DNA of 64,000 nt from Jeotgalibacillus haloalkalitolerans (GTDB taxonomy: Bacteria > Bacillota > Bacilli > Bacillales > Jeotgalibacillaceae): positions 744,001-808,000 of the forward strand of contig NZ_JAXQNN010000002.1 in the NCBI RefSeq assembly GCF_034427455.1, given 5' to 3'. The notes beneath the pieces are model-generated. The model worked only from the letters and a program-made list of their open reading frames with translations, had not been told where the DNA came from and searched no databases. This document shows positions 8,797 to 17,956 of the stretch, piece after piece. The translations under genes and the position numbers were made by a program. Position 1 is the stretch's first letter. Each line of letters begins with the position of its first letter.

Positions 8797-10194
8797 TCAA
8801 ATAACCCTGTAAAACGGATGAATATGATTGATTTCTTTGAATGCGACCGGCAGATTCAGTTCTTTTTCGATCCACCTGATAAATGCAGGGTCTTCTTTAA
8901 TCAGCTGATGAATATCTTTTGTCAGCTCAATTTCAACCTTTTCAAGCATCCTCCGCTTTGATAGTAACTCTTTTTCAAGCTCAAGCAGACAGCTTTCCGG
9001 CGATAGAACGTGTCCATTTCCTGAACAGACTGGGCACGGCACCGTATAAAGGGTCTGATATGAAGCCTTTGTTTTTTTCCTTGTTAACTGATAGAGACCC
9101 AGCTCAGTAAAGCCGGCTGCATGGACATGCTTATGATCAGACTTCGCTTCTTCTCTGATCAGCCGGTCAATATCATTCCGGTCACTCTGATCCTCCATAT
9201 TAATAAAATCGATCAATACAATGCCGTGCATGTCTCTCAGCTTCATTTGCCTGAGGGATTCAAGTGCTGCTTTTTGATTGATATCCTTTACCGCTGCCCG
9301 CTGCTGCTTTGCTCCGGTCTGCCTGGATGAGTTAACATCAATCACTGTTAAAGCTTCAAGCACATCAATGACAATTGAACTACCTCCCTCAAGCCAAACC
9401 GTCCGCCGGGTCATCATAAGATGTATGTCTTCTTTGAAATATCTCACGAAGAGGTCTTCATCTTCCAGATATAACAAAAGATCTGTTTCGAGCTCCATTT
9501 CACTGATAACAGATTTAAACTGATTTGATACTGTAACTGAATCCGTGATCAGTTCATCCGGTTTTAGCCTGATTAAGGCATCTTTCACATCTTCAACGAA
9601 TTTTTCAGGCCGTTCGATTAAGAAACAGCCTTTCTTCTCTTTAAATGCCTGATCCAGAAGATGAAAACGCTGCTTTAAATGCTTAAGTTCCGCTGACAGC
9701 ACATGCTCTTCTGCTGATTCTGCTTCAGTTCTGATCAGGACGCCTCCCCCGGTTTGCAGGGAATTTTCAGCCCACAACTTCAATCTCCTGCGCTGACCGG
9801 GCTGGATTTTTTTTGAAAACCTCAACATATCGGTATATGGAAAATACACCATATATTTGCCTGCCAACTCGATATCACCAGTAAGCACAGGACCTTTAGT
9901 TGCTTCTTCATCTTTTTTCACCTGAACAGGGAGCCTCATTCCCTGGTGAACTGTTCGGGATGATGAAGGAATTGATTTTAATGGCAGATAGCCTTTCGGA
10001 CCGTGATCAAATATGACAAATGCAGCTTGCAGGGATGGTTTGATACTTGCAATGGTCCCACTGTATATATTCCCAACCTTTGTTTCTGAAAATGGCGGAT
10101 ATAACTCAAGCCGTTCCGCTTTCCCCTGATTGATCAGCGCCCATTTCTTTTCGCGCGTTTTACTACTGACGATTAATTGCTTCAATGATTGCAC
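8797..10194 (-). CDS. rng: ribonuclease G/E family endoribonuclease
   Basis: Members of this family cut single-stranded AU-rich RNA and process rRNA ends. The 465-residue protein has an S1-like domain (about 35-110, VGNIYSGTIASIKPSLQAAFV), the catalytic DNase I-like part with metal-binding aspartates in TVIDVNSS and GIVLIDFINME, and the zinc-link cysteines in CPVCSGNGH. It is shorter than enterobacterial RNase E because the degradosome scaffold is absent. B. subtilis lacks this gene, while several other Bacilli carry it between spoIVFB and rplU, as here. Confidence 0.93.
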   Translation of the reverse strand: MQSLKQLIVSSKTREKKWALINQGKAERLELYPPFSETKVGNIYSGTIASIKPSLQAAFVIFDHGPKGYLPLKSIPSSSRTVHQGMRLPVQVKKDEEATKGPVLTGDIELAGKYMVYFPYTDMLRFSKKIQPGQRRRLKLWAENSLQTGGGVLIRTEAESAEEHVLSAELKHLKQRFHLLDQAFKEKKGCFLIERPEKFVEDVKDALIRLKPDELITDSVTVSNQFKSVISEMELETDLLLYLEDEDLFVRYFKEDIHLMMTRRTVWLEGGSSIVIDVLEALTVIDVNSSRQTGAKQQRAAVKDINQKAALESLRQMKLRDMHGIVLIDFINMEDQSDRNDIDRLIREEAKSDHKHVHAAGFTELGLYQLTRKKTKASYQTLYTVPCPVCSGNGHVLSPESCLLELEKELLSKRRMLEKVEIELTKDIHQLIKEDPAFIRWIEKELNLPVAFKEINHIHPFYRVI

Positions 10195-10215
10195 CTTCTC
10201 TTTGTACCGCTATGC

Positions 10216-11013
10216 TTATGATGCGGAAAAGTATCGTTTTATAATCATAACATCACTCAGATTTCCGATCATCTTTCCGTTATTCAGCAGAATAAAACGC
10301 TGCTTCTTTCCTTTATACATTTTATTAACAAGGACCTGAATATTCGTCAACCCTTCTACTACTTGAACTTTATGTTTTAGATCAGTTGCGTTCTCTCCCC
10401 ACTTTTCAAGTAAGAATTGTTTGTGCAGCATGTGTCTGTTCCGGTAAAGCTGTAATGTACATACAGCCGTATACAGATATAACAACATCCACTGGAATTG
10501 AAGCCCATCCAACAGATGAATGATGATCACGATCAGACTGATTAAACTGCAAACGATCGATATATGTATACTTTTCTTAAAAGGAAAAAATAGATTTGCG
10601 ATACAATAGCAGATCCTGCCACCATCCAGCGGCCATACAGGGAGCAGATTAAATAGAAGCAGCTGCAGATTAAGATGATACAGTTCATCTGTAAAGAAAA
10701 ATGAAGGTTGAAAATTCAGTATGATCAGGTGTATCAGGAGGTGCAGGAGCGGTCCGCTGATAATCACTGCCAGTTCTTCCGAAACGGGCTTGTTCAATAT
10801 CTTCTTCACAATCAGTTGACCGCCAAAAGGCAGCAATGTGAGCTTTGTAATTTCCCACCTGAAAAATACAGCAGTCATCGCGTGAGCAGCTTCATGCATC
10901 AGCACGAGTACAAATAATACAAAGAAGGATAAGAACTGTCCCGAAAGAAAAGACGCCATCGCCATTACCCAGAGCATTGGATGGATTGAGATAAAAAAGT
11001 TATTCGCTTTCAT
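10216..11013 (-). CDS. spoIVFB: intramembrane metalloprotease SpoIVFB
   Basis: SpoIVFB is a site-2-protease-type enzyme in the mother cell that cleaves pro-sigma-K. The 265-residue protein has about six membrane segments, the zinc motif HEAAHA near residue 40, the third ligand in WPLDGGRI near residue 138, and a cytoplasmic C-terminal CBS-like region that binds ATP in the family. The start overlaps the end of spoIVFA by 14 bases and has only a weak ribosome binding site, which suggests translational coupling with its inhibitor. No usual residues are missing. Confidence 0.93.
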   Translation of the reverse strand: MKANNFFISIHPMLWVMAMASFLSGQFLSFFVLFVLVLMHEAAHAMTAVFFRWEITKLTLLPFGGQLIVKKILNKPVSEELAVIISGPLLHLLIHLIILNFQPSFFFTDELYHLNLQLLLFNLLPVWPLDGGRICYCIANLFFPFKKSIHISIVCSLISLIVIIIHLLDGLQFQWMLLYLYTAVCTLQLYRNRHMLHKQFLLEKWGENATDLKHKVQVVEGLTNIQVLVNKMYKGKKQRFILLNNGKMIGNLSDVMIIKRYFSAS

Positions 11014-11599
11014 TGAGCTCGTTCAGGAAGAGGTGGAGATTAAACGGTGTGTCTGAGGGTTTTAGCATAAATTGATATGCTTCACCTTCAGCATAACCAA
11101 TCTGATCTCCTGCATTGACCAGGTCAAACGTTTCAATTCCTGCAGGCACGACTGAAAGATAGACTGTTTTCTTTTTATCAGGATGCTGCATGACAACCAG
11201 ACTTTCACCCTCTGCTTCACCTGCAAACAAAACCACCCCGCTTCTCGGTGCAAAAATCTGTTCACCAGCTGCAGCATGAATCACAGCACGGTCACCGCTT
11301 AAAGCCTCCTGATGAAAAGAAGTTGAAACAGGCATGACAGTCTCAGTATCTGTATAGAGGTCATTCATAAAACCAAGGTGTCTGCCCCATTGGTCGTAAT
11401 GAGCAGCAAATTCAAATGATGAATAAAGCACGTCCTGCGCCTCAATTAATTGGTCTATTGACCAGAGATCGTCCTCACTTGCAGTAAATAAAACTGCAAT
11501 GAAACCGGCAAGGATTGTTTTAATTAAAAACTTCTCCGGAAAACGGGCATTAATCCGGTCTTTTTTTTGAATGGTATTATGTTTTTTCACAGGGGACAT
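11000..11599 (-). CDS. spoIVFA: SpoIVFA, inhibitor/anchor of SpoIVFB
   Basis: SpoIVFA holds SpoIVFB and BofA in an inactive complex and is cleaved by SpoIVB and CtpB. The 199-residue protein has one membrane segment (about residues 25-42, FLIKTILAGFIAVLF) and a C-terminal LytM/M23-like fold (about 105-190, AAAGEQIFAPRSGVVLFAGE). The catalytic zinc histidines of true M23 peptidases are lacking. It precedes and overlaps spoIVFB, the conserved order. Sequence divergence is normal for the family. Confidence 0.88.
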   Translation of the reverse strand: MSPVKKHNTIQKKDRINARFPEKFLIKTILAGFIAVLFTASEDDLWSIDQLIEAQDVLYSSFEFAAHYDQWGRHLGFMNDLYTDTETVMPVSTSFHQEALSGDRAVIHAAAGEQIFAPRSGVVLFAGEAEGESLVVMQHPDKKKTVYLSVVPAGIETFDLVNAGDQIGYAEGEAYQFMLKPSDTPFNLHLFLNELNESE

Positions 11600-11639
11600 G
11601 AATACACTCTCCCTTTTCAGGCTTGTGTTTCAGTCTATG

Positions 11640-11672
11640 AAAAAAACCGGCAGCACATTCGCTGCCGGCTAA
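11640..11672 (-). terminator. intrinsic terminator after minD
   Basis: Minus strand stem CCGGCAGC / GCTGCCGG (11647-11654 with 11661-11668) followed by TTTTTT, just after the minD stop. Confidence 0.92.
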
Positions 11673-11673
11673 T

Positions 11674-12474
11674 TTACTTTTTGCCGAGAACTTTAAAGAT
11701 TTTCTGGAAAAATGAAGGCTTTTCGTCTGACAGTGACATCAGTGGAATAGATTCACCGAGAATTCTTCTCGCAATATTCCGGTAAGCAATAGATGCTTTA
11801 CTGTCAGGATTCATTGTGATTGGTTCACCTTTATTTGATGCTGTGATCACCTGATCATCGTCTATGACAATTCCCAGAAGATCAATCGATAAATGTGTTG
11901 TTACTTCATCAATATCAAGCATATCGCCTGACTCCATTAAGTGCTGTCTGATCCGGTTAATGATCAGCACCGGCGCCTCGTCAGTTTCCTGCTCAAGCAG
12001 CCCCACAATTCTGTCTGCGTCACGGACAGCTGATCTTTCAGGTGTTGTGACAACAATCGCACGATCAGCACCTGCAATCGCATTTTTATACCCCTGCTCA
12101 ATGCCGGCAGGGCAGTCGATTAATATATAGTCATAATCCTGTTTCAGCTGATCAACAAGCTCTTTCATCTGTTCAGGATTAACAGCTGACTTATCACTCG
12201 TCTGTGCAGCCGGTAAAAGATAGAGTAAACCGTCAAAACGCTTATCTTTCACAAGTGCCTGGTTCGGTTTGCAACGTCCTTCCACCACATCAACGAGATC
12301 ATAAATAATTCTGTTATCCAAACCGAGAATAACATCCAGGTTGCGCAGGCCGATATCAGTATCAATTAAACATACTTTCTTCCCCTGCATCGCGATTGCT
12401 GTACCTAGATTGGCAGTTGTTGTCGTTTTTCCGACACCGCCTTTACCCGATGTAATGACAATTGCTTCGCCCAC
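11674..12474 (-). CDS. minD: septum site-determining ATPase MinD
   Basis: MinD is a membrane-bound ATPase that recruits MinC to block FtsZ rings away from midcell. The 266-residue protein has the deviant Walker A KGGVGKTTTTANLG near residue 10, the switch region LIDTDIGLRNLDV, YILIDCPAGIE, and a C-terminal amphipathic membrane helix (FFQKIFKVLGKK). The start is GTG at 12474 with AAGGAGG upstream, overlapping the end of minC. It is the last gene before a strong terminator. Confidence 0.98.
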   Translation of the reverse strand: MGEAIVITSGKGGVGKTTTTANLGTAIAMQGKKVCLIDTDIGLRNLDVILGLDNRIIYDLVDVVEGRCKPNQALVKDKRFDGLLYLLPAAQTSDKSAVNPEQMKELVDQLKQDYDYILIDCPAGIEQGYKNAIAGADRAIVVTTPERSAVRDADRIVGLLEQETDEAPVLIINRIRQHLMESGDMLDIDEVTTHLSIDLLGIVIDDDQVITASNKGEPITMNPDSKASIAYRNIARRILGESIPLMSLSDEKPSFFQKIFKVLGKK

Positions 12475-12476
12475 TG

Positions 12477-13148
12477 CTATCTTCCTCCTTCAACCTTTGT
12501 AATACTGGGACGGATCTTCCTCAAAATCTGTAACCGGTCAACAACAATCTGATTGCTGTCATCTATGTATGCACATTCCATCTCATGCGCTTCATCATCA
12601 TGATCTGGTGCTCGATTCAGTTTTGATGCAATGCGAAGCTGTGCCGGGAGCATCTGTGAAGCTACGATTACAGCTTCCTCTTTGCCATAGCAGCCCGCAT
12701 GCGCAATCCCTCTCAGCGTACCCAAAATATAAATATTTCCACCGGCCATAATCATTCCGCCGGGATTCACATCCCCTACAAGCAGAAAATCACCTTCCAC
12801 TTCGATTACCTGACCGGACCTGACGATACCGGTCATAGAGGACATTTCTTTTTCTCTTACCCGTTGTTCTGATTCATCTTTTGTGATCACATTGCTGTAT
12901 ATTTCGTCTACAAGCAGGCTTTTCTGCTGATGTACAATCTGTTTGATTTCTTCCTGCTGCGCATCAGTTAAATAGCGATTACCAACTTCAATTCTGGCTT
13001 TTACCGCCTGTCCATCAGCAGGCGCCTTATACTGAACAGAAAGCTTGTCGATCAGCTCTTCTTTTAAAACGTCGTAACCGCACTGGTCATTCAGCTTTAA
13101 AATAAAACCGTCTTTTGTTCCTTTAATCATTACATTTTGTGCACCCAC
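12477..13148 (-). CDS. minC: septum formation inhibitor MinC
   Basis: MinC inhibits FtsZ assembly in partnership with MinD. The 223-residue protein has the N-terminal FtsZ-directed domain (1-100; NVMIKGTKDGFILKL) and the C-terminal beta-helix (about 105-205; RSGQVIEVEGDFLLVGDVN, GNIYILGTLRGIAHAG) that binds MinD and dimerises. A GTG start at 13148 is preferred because GGGGTG stands six bases before it; the GTG nine bases further upstream is inside that site. It follows mreD closely, as in B. subtilis. Confidence 0.93.
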   Translation of the reverse strand: MGAQNVMIKGTKDGFILKLNDQCGYDVLKEELIDKLSVQYKAPADGQAVKARIEVGNRYLTDAQQEEIKQIVHQQKSLLVDEIYSNVITKDESEQRVREKEMSSMTGIVRSGQVIEVEGDFLLVGDVNPGGMIMAGGNIYILGTLRGIAHAGCYGKEEAVIVASQMLPAQLRIASKLNRAPDHDDEAHEMECAYIDDSNQIVVDRLQILRKIRPSITKVEGGR

Positions 13149-13173
13149 ATGATTCACCCCAAACCGTAGCGTA

Positions 13174-13692
13174 TTAATCCTCTAAATGTCTGTACTTCAA
13201 AGCTGTCATCCAGATCTTAAAAGGATAAGCTGCAATCAAAATAAATGCTGCATTAAATAGTAAAGTCGAATATAATCTCTGGGTCAAAAAACCGTGAATA
13301 TTTAAATCTGCAATTCCGATCAGCAGATTAAATTGATATACCAGCCATTCAAGCAGCGCAATCATAACTAATGTAACGACACCGCTGATGGCAATGTTTT
13401 GAAATATTAATCTTAAAATCATCGCAGACAGATAGATTAATAAGGGAAACAAAAACATATAGATTCCCATAATTCCAGTAAAGAACACATCATACATAAA
13501 ACCAAGAGCAAAGGCATATATGTATGATACATTGCGGTCATAATAAAAACTCAAAAACAATAAAAACACAACCAGAAACCGTGGGACGAGCATCCTGGTG
13601 TCACCTGCCACTTCTATAGGTGAAAACGTTGCAAAAATACTTTCACTATAAAAGATCACAACACCAAGCAGCGGAAGTAGGAACCGGCTCAT
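13174..13692 (-). CDS. mreD: rod shape-determining protein MreD
   Basis: MreD is an integral membrane part of the cell-wall elongation complex. The 172-residue protein is mostly hydrophobic with about five membrane segments and a typical Bacilli start, MSRFLLPLLGVVIFYSESIF. Its ATG overlaps the mreC stop by four bases (ATGA). Sequence conservation in this family is low, and the call rests mainly on topology and position between mreC and minC. Confidence 0.93.
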   Translation of the reverse strand: MSRFLLPLLGVVIFYSESIFATFSPIEVAGDTRMLVPRFLVVFLLFLSFYYDRNVSYIYAFALGFMYDVFFTGIMGIYMFLFPLLIYLSAMILRLIFQNIAISGVVTLVMIALLEWLVYQFNLLIGIADLNIHGFLTQRLYSTLLFNAAFILIAAYPFKIWMTALKYRHLED

Positions 13693-14570
13693 TCCTCTTC
13701 CTCCTCTGATTCTGCTTCAATCTCATCTGCTCCTGCAGCGATACGTTCCAATACTAAAACATGTTCAATATCATACAGTTTTGCAGCAGGTTTTACATAA
13801 GCTGTCTGGGTAAGACCATATTCATCAGATGATACCTCTGTTACTTCCCCAATCAGCAGCCCCCGTGGGAATACACCGCCAAGTCCGGACGTAATGACAC
13901 TTGACCCTTCTTCAACCTCTACATCAAACGGGATTTTCTTCACCATTAATTCTTCTCTTTCAGGGTCAAATCCTTCTACTAATCCATAAACATTTGATTC
14001 TTCGGTCTGAATCAGCGCTGAAACGCGATTGTTGGAATTTCTGGCACTGAGCAGCTCAACCGTTGATGTGAACTGTCCGGTATCCTTTACTCTTCCAATC
14101 ATTCCGCCGGCTGTCTGAACAGCCATATCAGCTTCAATTCCATTCACCTGACCTTTATCAATAATGATCGTATCCTGCCACTGATCAGGGTTTCTCGCAA
14201 TTACAGTGGCATTCGTTGTATTGTAGTCACGAATGTTCCCTTCGACATTGGTCTGTGCTCTTAATTCTTCATTGTCTCTTTCAAGGTCAGTCACCTGCGT
14301 TTCGAGCAGCGCGAGCTCTTCAAGCCTTGATTTTAATTTTTTATTTTCACTGTACGTATTCAGCAGATCCTGTACACTTTCAATTCCACCCTGCACAAAG
14401 CTGGCCGGTTTTGATGCGATATTCTGCCCGAATCCGACAATATCCTTTACAAACTGTTCCGGAAGAGAGATATTTTCTCTTTCTCTTAATGAAAAACCAA
14501 TCAATGCGACAAGCAGTATAATACTGACGAGCAGCACAATCAGCCTTTTATTTCTAAAAAAAGAAGGCAT
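13689..14570 (-). CDS. mreC: rod shape-determining protein MreC
   Basis: MreC links the cytoplasmic MreB filaments to extracytoplasmic wall synthases. The 293-residue protein has one N-terminal membrane helix (about 8-28, LIVLLVSIILLVALIGF), a coiled coil (about 62-105) and the two beta-barrel domains (ATVIARNPDQWQDTIIIDKG, GLVEGFD, TSGLGGVFPRGLLIGEV), with a short acidic tail. The ATG at 14570 has GGGGTG at good spacing; a GTG nine bases upstream lies inside that site. It sits 32 bases after mreB. Confidence 0.96.
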   Translation of the reverse strand: MPSFFRNKRLIVLLVSIILLVALIGFSLRERENISLPEQFVKDIVGFGQNIASKPASFVQGGIESVQDLLNTYSENKKLKSRLEELALLETQVTDLERDNEELRAQTNVEGNIRDYNTTNATVIARNPDQWQDTIIIDKGQVNGIEADMAVQTAGGMIGRVKDTGQFTSTVELLSARNSNNRVSALIQTEESNVYGLVEGFDPEREELMVKKIPFDVEVEEGSSVITSGLGGVFPRGLLIGEVTEVSSDEYGLTQTAYVKPAAKLYDIEHVLVLERIAAGADEIEAESEEEEE

Positions 14571-14602
14571 TTTCTGCACACCCCAATTAGCTGTTTTCCC
14601 TG

Positions 14603-15604
14603 TTACTTCTGTTTCTTAAAGTAATCAATATTATCCAATGCTTTACCTGTACCAATTGCAACGCAATCCAGCGGTTCTTCAGCAATATGAACAGGCATTG
14701 ATGTTTCTTCAGTCATTAACTGATCAAGCCCCTGAAGAAGCGCCCCTCCACCTGTTAATACAATACCGCGGTCCATAATATCCGCTGAAAGTTCAGGCGG
14801 CGTATGCTCAAGGGTACTTTTTACTGACTCGATAATGGTCGAGATCGTATCAGCCAGCGCTTTTTGAATTTCGTTTTGAGTAATTTCAATCGTTTTTGGT
14901 AAACCGGTCAATAAATCACGTCCACGGATTTCCATCGTTACATCATTTTCAGCTGCAATTGCTGATCCAATTTCCATTTTAACGGCTTCTGCAGTTCGCT
15001 CACCAATCATCAGATTATATTGTTTTCTAATATAAGAGACAATTGCATCATCCATCTCATCACCGGCAACACGAATCGATTCACTTGTTACGATACCGCC
15101 AAGTGAAATAACCGCTACTTCAGTTGTACCTCCACCTATATCTACGACCATACTGCCAGTTGGTTCCCAAACAGGTAAGCCTGCACCGATTGCAGCTGCA
15201 AAAGGTTCTTCAATCGGGAAGGCGTCTTTAGCACCAGCCTGTCTTGCTGCATCAATGACTGCACGCTTTTCAACAGATGTAATACCAGATGGCACACATA
15301 CCATGACGTAAGGCTTTCTAGTAAATGAACCATTTTTCAGTGCCTGATTCATATAATATTTCATCATCGTTGAAGTTGTCTCAAAATCAGCAATGACACC
15401 GTCTTTCATCGGGCGGAGTGCCACGATGTTTCCCGGTGTTCTGCCGATCATGTTTCTCGCTTCATTTCCCACTGCTACAATATCCCTTGTATCCTGCCTT
15501 AGCGCTACAACTGAAGGTTCTCTGACAACAATGCCCTTCCCTTTTATGTAAACAAGTGTGTTCGCTGTACCTAAGTCAATGCCTATATCTTTCGTTCCAA
15601 ACAT
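14603..15604 (-). CDS. mreB: rod shape-determining actin homologue MreB
   Basis: MreB forms curved membrane-associated filaments that guide lateral wall synthesis. The 333-residue protein has the actin ATPase motifs: phosphate 1 [11 protein letters not shown] near residue 9, phosphate 2 [16 protein letters not shown] near residue 160, and adenosine motif [13 protein letters not shown] near residue 285. It opens the mreBCD-minCD operon and has its own promoter upstream. Confidence 0.98.
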   Translation of the reverse strand: MFGTKDIGIDLGTANTLVYIKGKGIVVREPSVVALRQDTRDIVAVGNEARNMIGRTPGNIVALRPMKDGVIADFETTSTMMKYYMNQALKNGSFTRKPYVMVCVPSGITSVEKRAVIDAARQAGAKDAFPIEEPFAAAIGAGLPVWEPTGSMVVDIGGGTTEVAVISLGGIVTSESIRVAGDEMDDAIVSYIRKQYNLMIGERTAEAVKMEIGSAIAAENDVTMEIRGRDLLTGLPKTIEITQNEIQKALADTISTIIESVKSTLEHTPPELSADIMDRGIVLTGGGALLQGLDQLMTEETSMPVHIAEEPLDCVAIGTGKALDNIDYFKKQK

Positions 15605-15668
15605 GGAGTATCTCCCTTTCTCATTCCACTAATAGCCTTTTAAAGGCCGGTCAAAAACCATAGCTTTA

Positions 15669-15698
15669 ATTATAGCTTACACGCATGTAATTTAACAA
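15669..15698 (-). promoter_or_regulatory. probable promoter of mreB
   Basis: Minus strand -35 TTGTTA (15693-15698), 18-base spacer and -10 TATAAT (15669-15674). The spacer holds a small palindrome, TTACATGCGTGTAA, which could be a binding site. Transcription would start about 60 bases before mreB. Confidence 0.6.
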
Positions 15699-15700
15699 CG

Positions 15701-16396
15701 TTACATATACCCTTTTTCCTTCAAACTTACATACTTCTTCTCACCAATGATCAGATGATCGAGCACTTCAATCCCTATCATTTTACCGCATTCTACCAAT
15801 CTTCTGGTCACGTCAATGTCTTCTTTTGATGGCGAAGGATCACCGCTTGGATGGTTATGGGCACAGATAATGGAGGCTGCGGAACGCTTGAAGGCTTCTT
15901 TAAAAACCTCTCTGGGGTGCACGATGGAGGAGTTTAACGACCCGATAAAAATGGTCTGCTGGTGGATGATCTGATTTTTTGTGTTGAGGTAAAGTGCGAC
16001 AAAATGCTCCTGAGTCAAAAAGCGCATTTCGTTCATGAGAAATGTGGCACCGTCTTCAGGTGAACGAATTGTGAACCTGTCTTCAAAAGTAATGTTGGCG
16101 ATGCGCCTGCCAACTTCTACAGCAGCAAGCACCTGCACAGCCTTCGCATGGCCAATTCCTTTGATTGAAGTCATTTCATCAAAGGAAGCTTCCTTTAATG
16201 ACCTTAATCCGTTGAATTCCTGAAGCAGTTTATTAGCGAGGTTAATGACGGACTCCTCTTTAGAACCCGTTCGCAGTAAAATCGCGATCAGCTCCTGATT
16301 GGATAAGCTTTGTGGTCCCTGGTTAATAAACCGTTCACGCGGCTTATCCTCATCATGATAATCTCTGATCATTAACGTTTTTTGCGGAATCAGCAT
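15701..16396 (-). CDS. radC: RadC family JAB-domain protein
   Basis: The 231-residue protein has an N-terminal helix-hairpin-helix region (about 45-95, IKGIGHAKAVQVLAAVEVG) and a JAB/MPN metalloprotease-like domain (about 105-225) with AHNHPSGDPSPSKEDIDVT, the zinc-binding signature. Despite its name, a role in DNA repair is not established, and no substrate is known. The position between maf and mreB is the same as ysxA in B. subtilis. Confidence 0.95.
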   Translation of the reverse strand: MLIPQKTLMIRDYHDEDKPRERFINQGPQSLSNQELIAILLRTGSKEESVINLANKLLQEFNGLRSLKEASFDEMTSIKGIGHAKAVQVLAAVEVGRRIANITFEDRFTIRSPEDGATFLMNEMRFLTQEHFVALYLNTKNQIIHQQTIFIGSLNSSIVHPREVFKEAFKRSAASIICAHNHPSGDPSPSKEDIDVTRRLVECGKMIGIEVLDHLIIGEKKYVSLKEKGYM

Positions 16397-16407
16397 GGTT
16401 TTCCTCC

Positions 16408-16974
16408 TTAAGGTTGAAAACAGCTGAGAAAGCTTTGCAATTCCCTTTTCAGACGTGCGACAGGCAGTCCGACAACAGCGTAATAATCGCCGCGGATGGC
16501 TTTAACAAATAAAGCACCTCCGGACTGAATCCCATATGCACCCGCCTTATCGTAAGGATCCGGGGTAGCAACGTAATTATTGATTTCTTCATCTGAAAGC
16601 GGCCAGAAAGTAACGTCTGTCTGCTCGGTAAAAGTAACAGTTTCCTGACCTCTCATCAGTACCACACCAGTATATACGGTATGCGTGCGGCCGGATAAAC
16701 TTTTCAGCATGTCTGCTGCTTCCTCAGCTGTTTTTGGTTTTCCTAAAATTTTTTCCTGATACACAATCGTGTCACTGCCAATGACAACTGCTTCTGGAAA
16801 CTTTGCAGCAATATCCATTGCTTTTCCTTCTGCGATTTTCAATACAGCTGTTTCCGGATCCTGGTCCGTAACGGTGGATTCATCAAATGCTGAAGGATGG
16901 ATCTTGAAAGGGTAAGGGAGTAATGACATTAATTCTTTTCTGCGGGGAGACTGTGAAGCTAAAATAATTTCCAT
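16408..16974 (-). CDS. maf: Maf nucleotide pyrophosphatase
   Basis: Maf proteins hydrolyse non-canonical or modified nucleoside triphosphates; B. subtilis Maf also affects septation. The 188-residue protein opens MEIILASQSPRRKELM with the SxSPRR nucleotide-binding motif, and has VIGSDTIV and the DKAGAYGIQ segment. The ATG at 16974 has GAGGTGA six bases ahead; the ATG two codons upstream stands too close to it. It lies between spoIIB and radC as in Bacillus. Confidence 0.95.
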   Translation of the reverse strand: MEIILASQSPRRKELMSLLPYPFKIHPSAFDESTVTDQDPETAVLKIAEGKAMDIAAKFPEAVVIGSDTIVYQEKILGKPKTAEEAADMLKSLSGRTHTVYTGVVLMRGQETVTFTEQTDVTFWPLSDEEINNYVATPDPYDKAGAYGIQSGGALFVKAIRGDYYAVVGLPVARLKRELQSFLSCFQP

Positions 16975-17093
16975 GTTCATTCACCTCAATGAAAATGATA
17001 ATAGGGAGACAGGTTCAGTATAGCATAGTTTTTTGTTATGGATGGGTTTTTATTGTATGCTTTTTTACATGATTTAGGCGATTCAACCAGGAC

Positions 17094-17146
17094 GGAGTTT
17101 ACTGGTTCATTTCTGGATTAATTCCAATAATAAACCGGTGAACTCC
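17094..17146 (+). other. stem-loop in the maf-spoIIB intergenic region
   Basis: GGAGTTTACTGGTT (17094-17107) pairs with AACCGGTGAACTCC (17133-17146) over all 14 positions when read as plus-strand RNA, using G-U pairs. The minus-strand copy would have A-C mismatches. No T-run follows, so it is not a typical terminator. Confidence 0.5.
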
Positions 17147-17173
17147 ATCTCCAGAGTCCCTCTATAAAATCAA

Positions 17174-17845
17174 TCATTCACTGATTTTTATTTCAAGTTG
17201 TAGAATCGCACTTAAACTTCGAAGAAAAGCTGTATCACTACTTCCTTTGCTAATTGACTGATGAATGTTTTGAAGCTCGCTATTTTCTAATTGCTCTCCG
17301 GACATTAAAGTAAACTCCTCCCCTGGGGACGCCAGCTTTTTATTGATGGCACTGATTGTTGCTGAGAGCCATTCATGATCACTTTCAGAGACATTCAGTT
17401 GAAAGGGTTCCACGCCGACCTGTTTGATATATACATCACCCGTATGATCAGGCGATAAAACTTTTGCTTTCTCTTCTGTTCCGGCTGCCCCGATCCATAG
17501 CAGATGCATATTATCCTGCTTTACAAGCACGTATGGCGTTTCAGCATTCATCGTAGAAATAAAATCATTCGCTGCTGTTTCCGTGCTGAACGCCCCCGCC
17601 TGCAGGACCCAGAAGTTGAATGCCGGCACTTCAAACAGGCTTGTCTCTTCAGGCGGTTCAGCTAACAATGACTGCTGCTCAGGCTTTTCGAGCAGCAGAT
17701 TAAGAATGAATCCAAATATAACTGCACATAAAATACCTGAGAAAATAGGAAATAATATTAATCCTTTAGATTGCTTTCTGTTTTCAAACGAAGGGAATTG
17801 AATAATCGTTCCATCTTTGTTTTTTGAGGCCGGTTCCTGTTTCAT
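17174..17845 (-). CDS. spoIIB: SpoIIB-like SPOR-domain sporulation protein
   Basis: SpoIIB localises to the sporulation septum and supports engulfment. The 223-residue protein has a cytoplasmic N-terminus, one membrane segment (about residues 28-50, GLILFPIFSGILCAVIFGF) and an outside part with a SPOR domain (about 75-130, FWVLQAGAFSTETAAND) expected to bind denuded peptidoglycan. The position between comC/prepilin peptidase and maf matches spoIIB in B. subtilis. The remaining C-terminal region is not recognisable beyond being polar and helical. Confidence 0.85.
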   Translation of the reverse strand: MKQEPASKNKDGTIIQFPSFENRKQSKGLILFPIFSGILCAVIFGFILNLLLEKPEQQSLLAEPPEETSLFEVPAFNFWVLQAGAFSTETAANDFISTMNAETPYVLVKQDNMHLLWIGAAGTEEKAKVLSPDHTGDVYIKQVGVEPFQLNVSESDHEWLSATISAINKKLASPGEEFTLMSGEQLENSELQNIHQSISKGSSDTAFLRSLSAILQLEIKISE

Positions 17846-17895
17846 CTCAGCAGCTCCTTCTTTTGTTCAGATAAGTTGAGACTAGCACGGGACAC

Positions 17896-17930
17896 AAAAA
17901 AAAGAACAAGACAATTGTCGTCTTGTTCCC
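17896..17930 (-). terminator. intrinsic terminator after the prepilin peptidase gene
   Basis: Nine-pair stem GAACAAGAC (17904-17912) / GTCTTGTTC (17920-17928) with an eight-base T-run in the minus direction. It ends the pilus operon. Confidence 0.92.
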
Positions 17931-17956
17931 GTTAGATTCCGACAGCTATTTCACTT

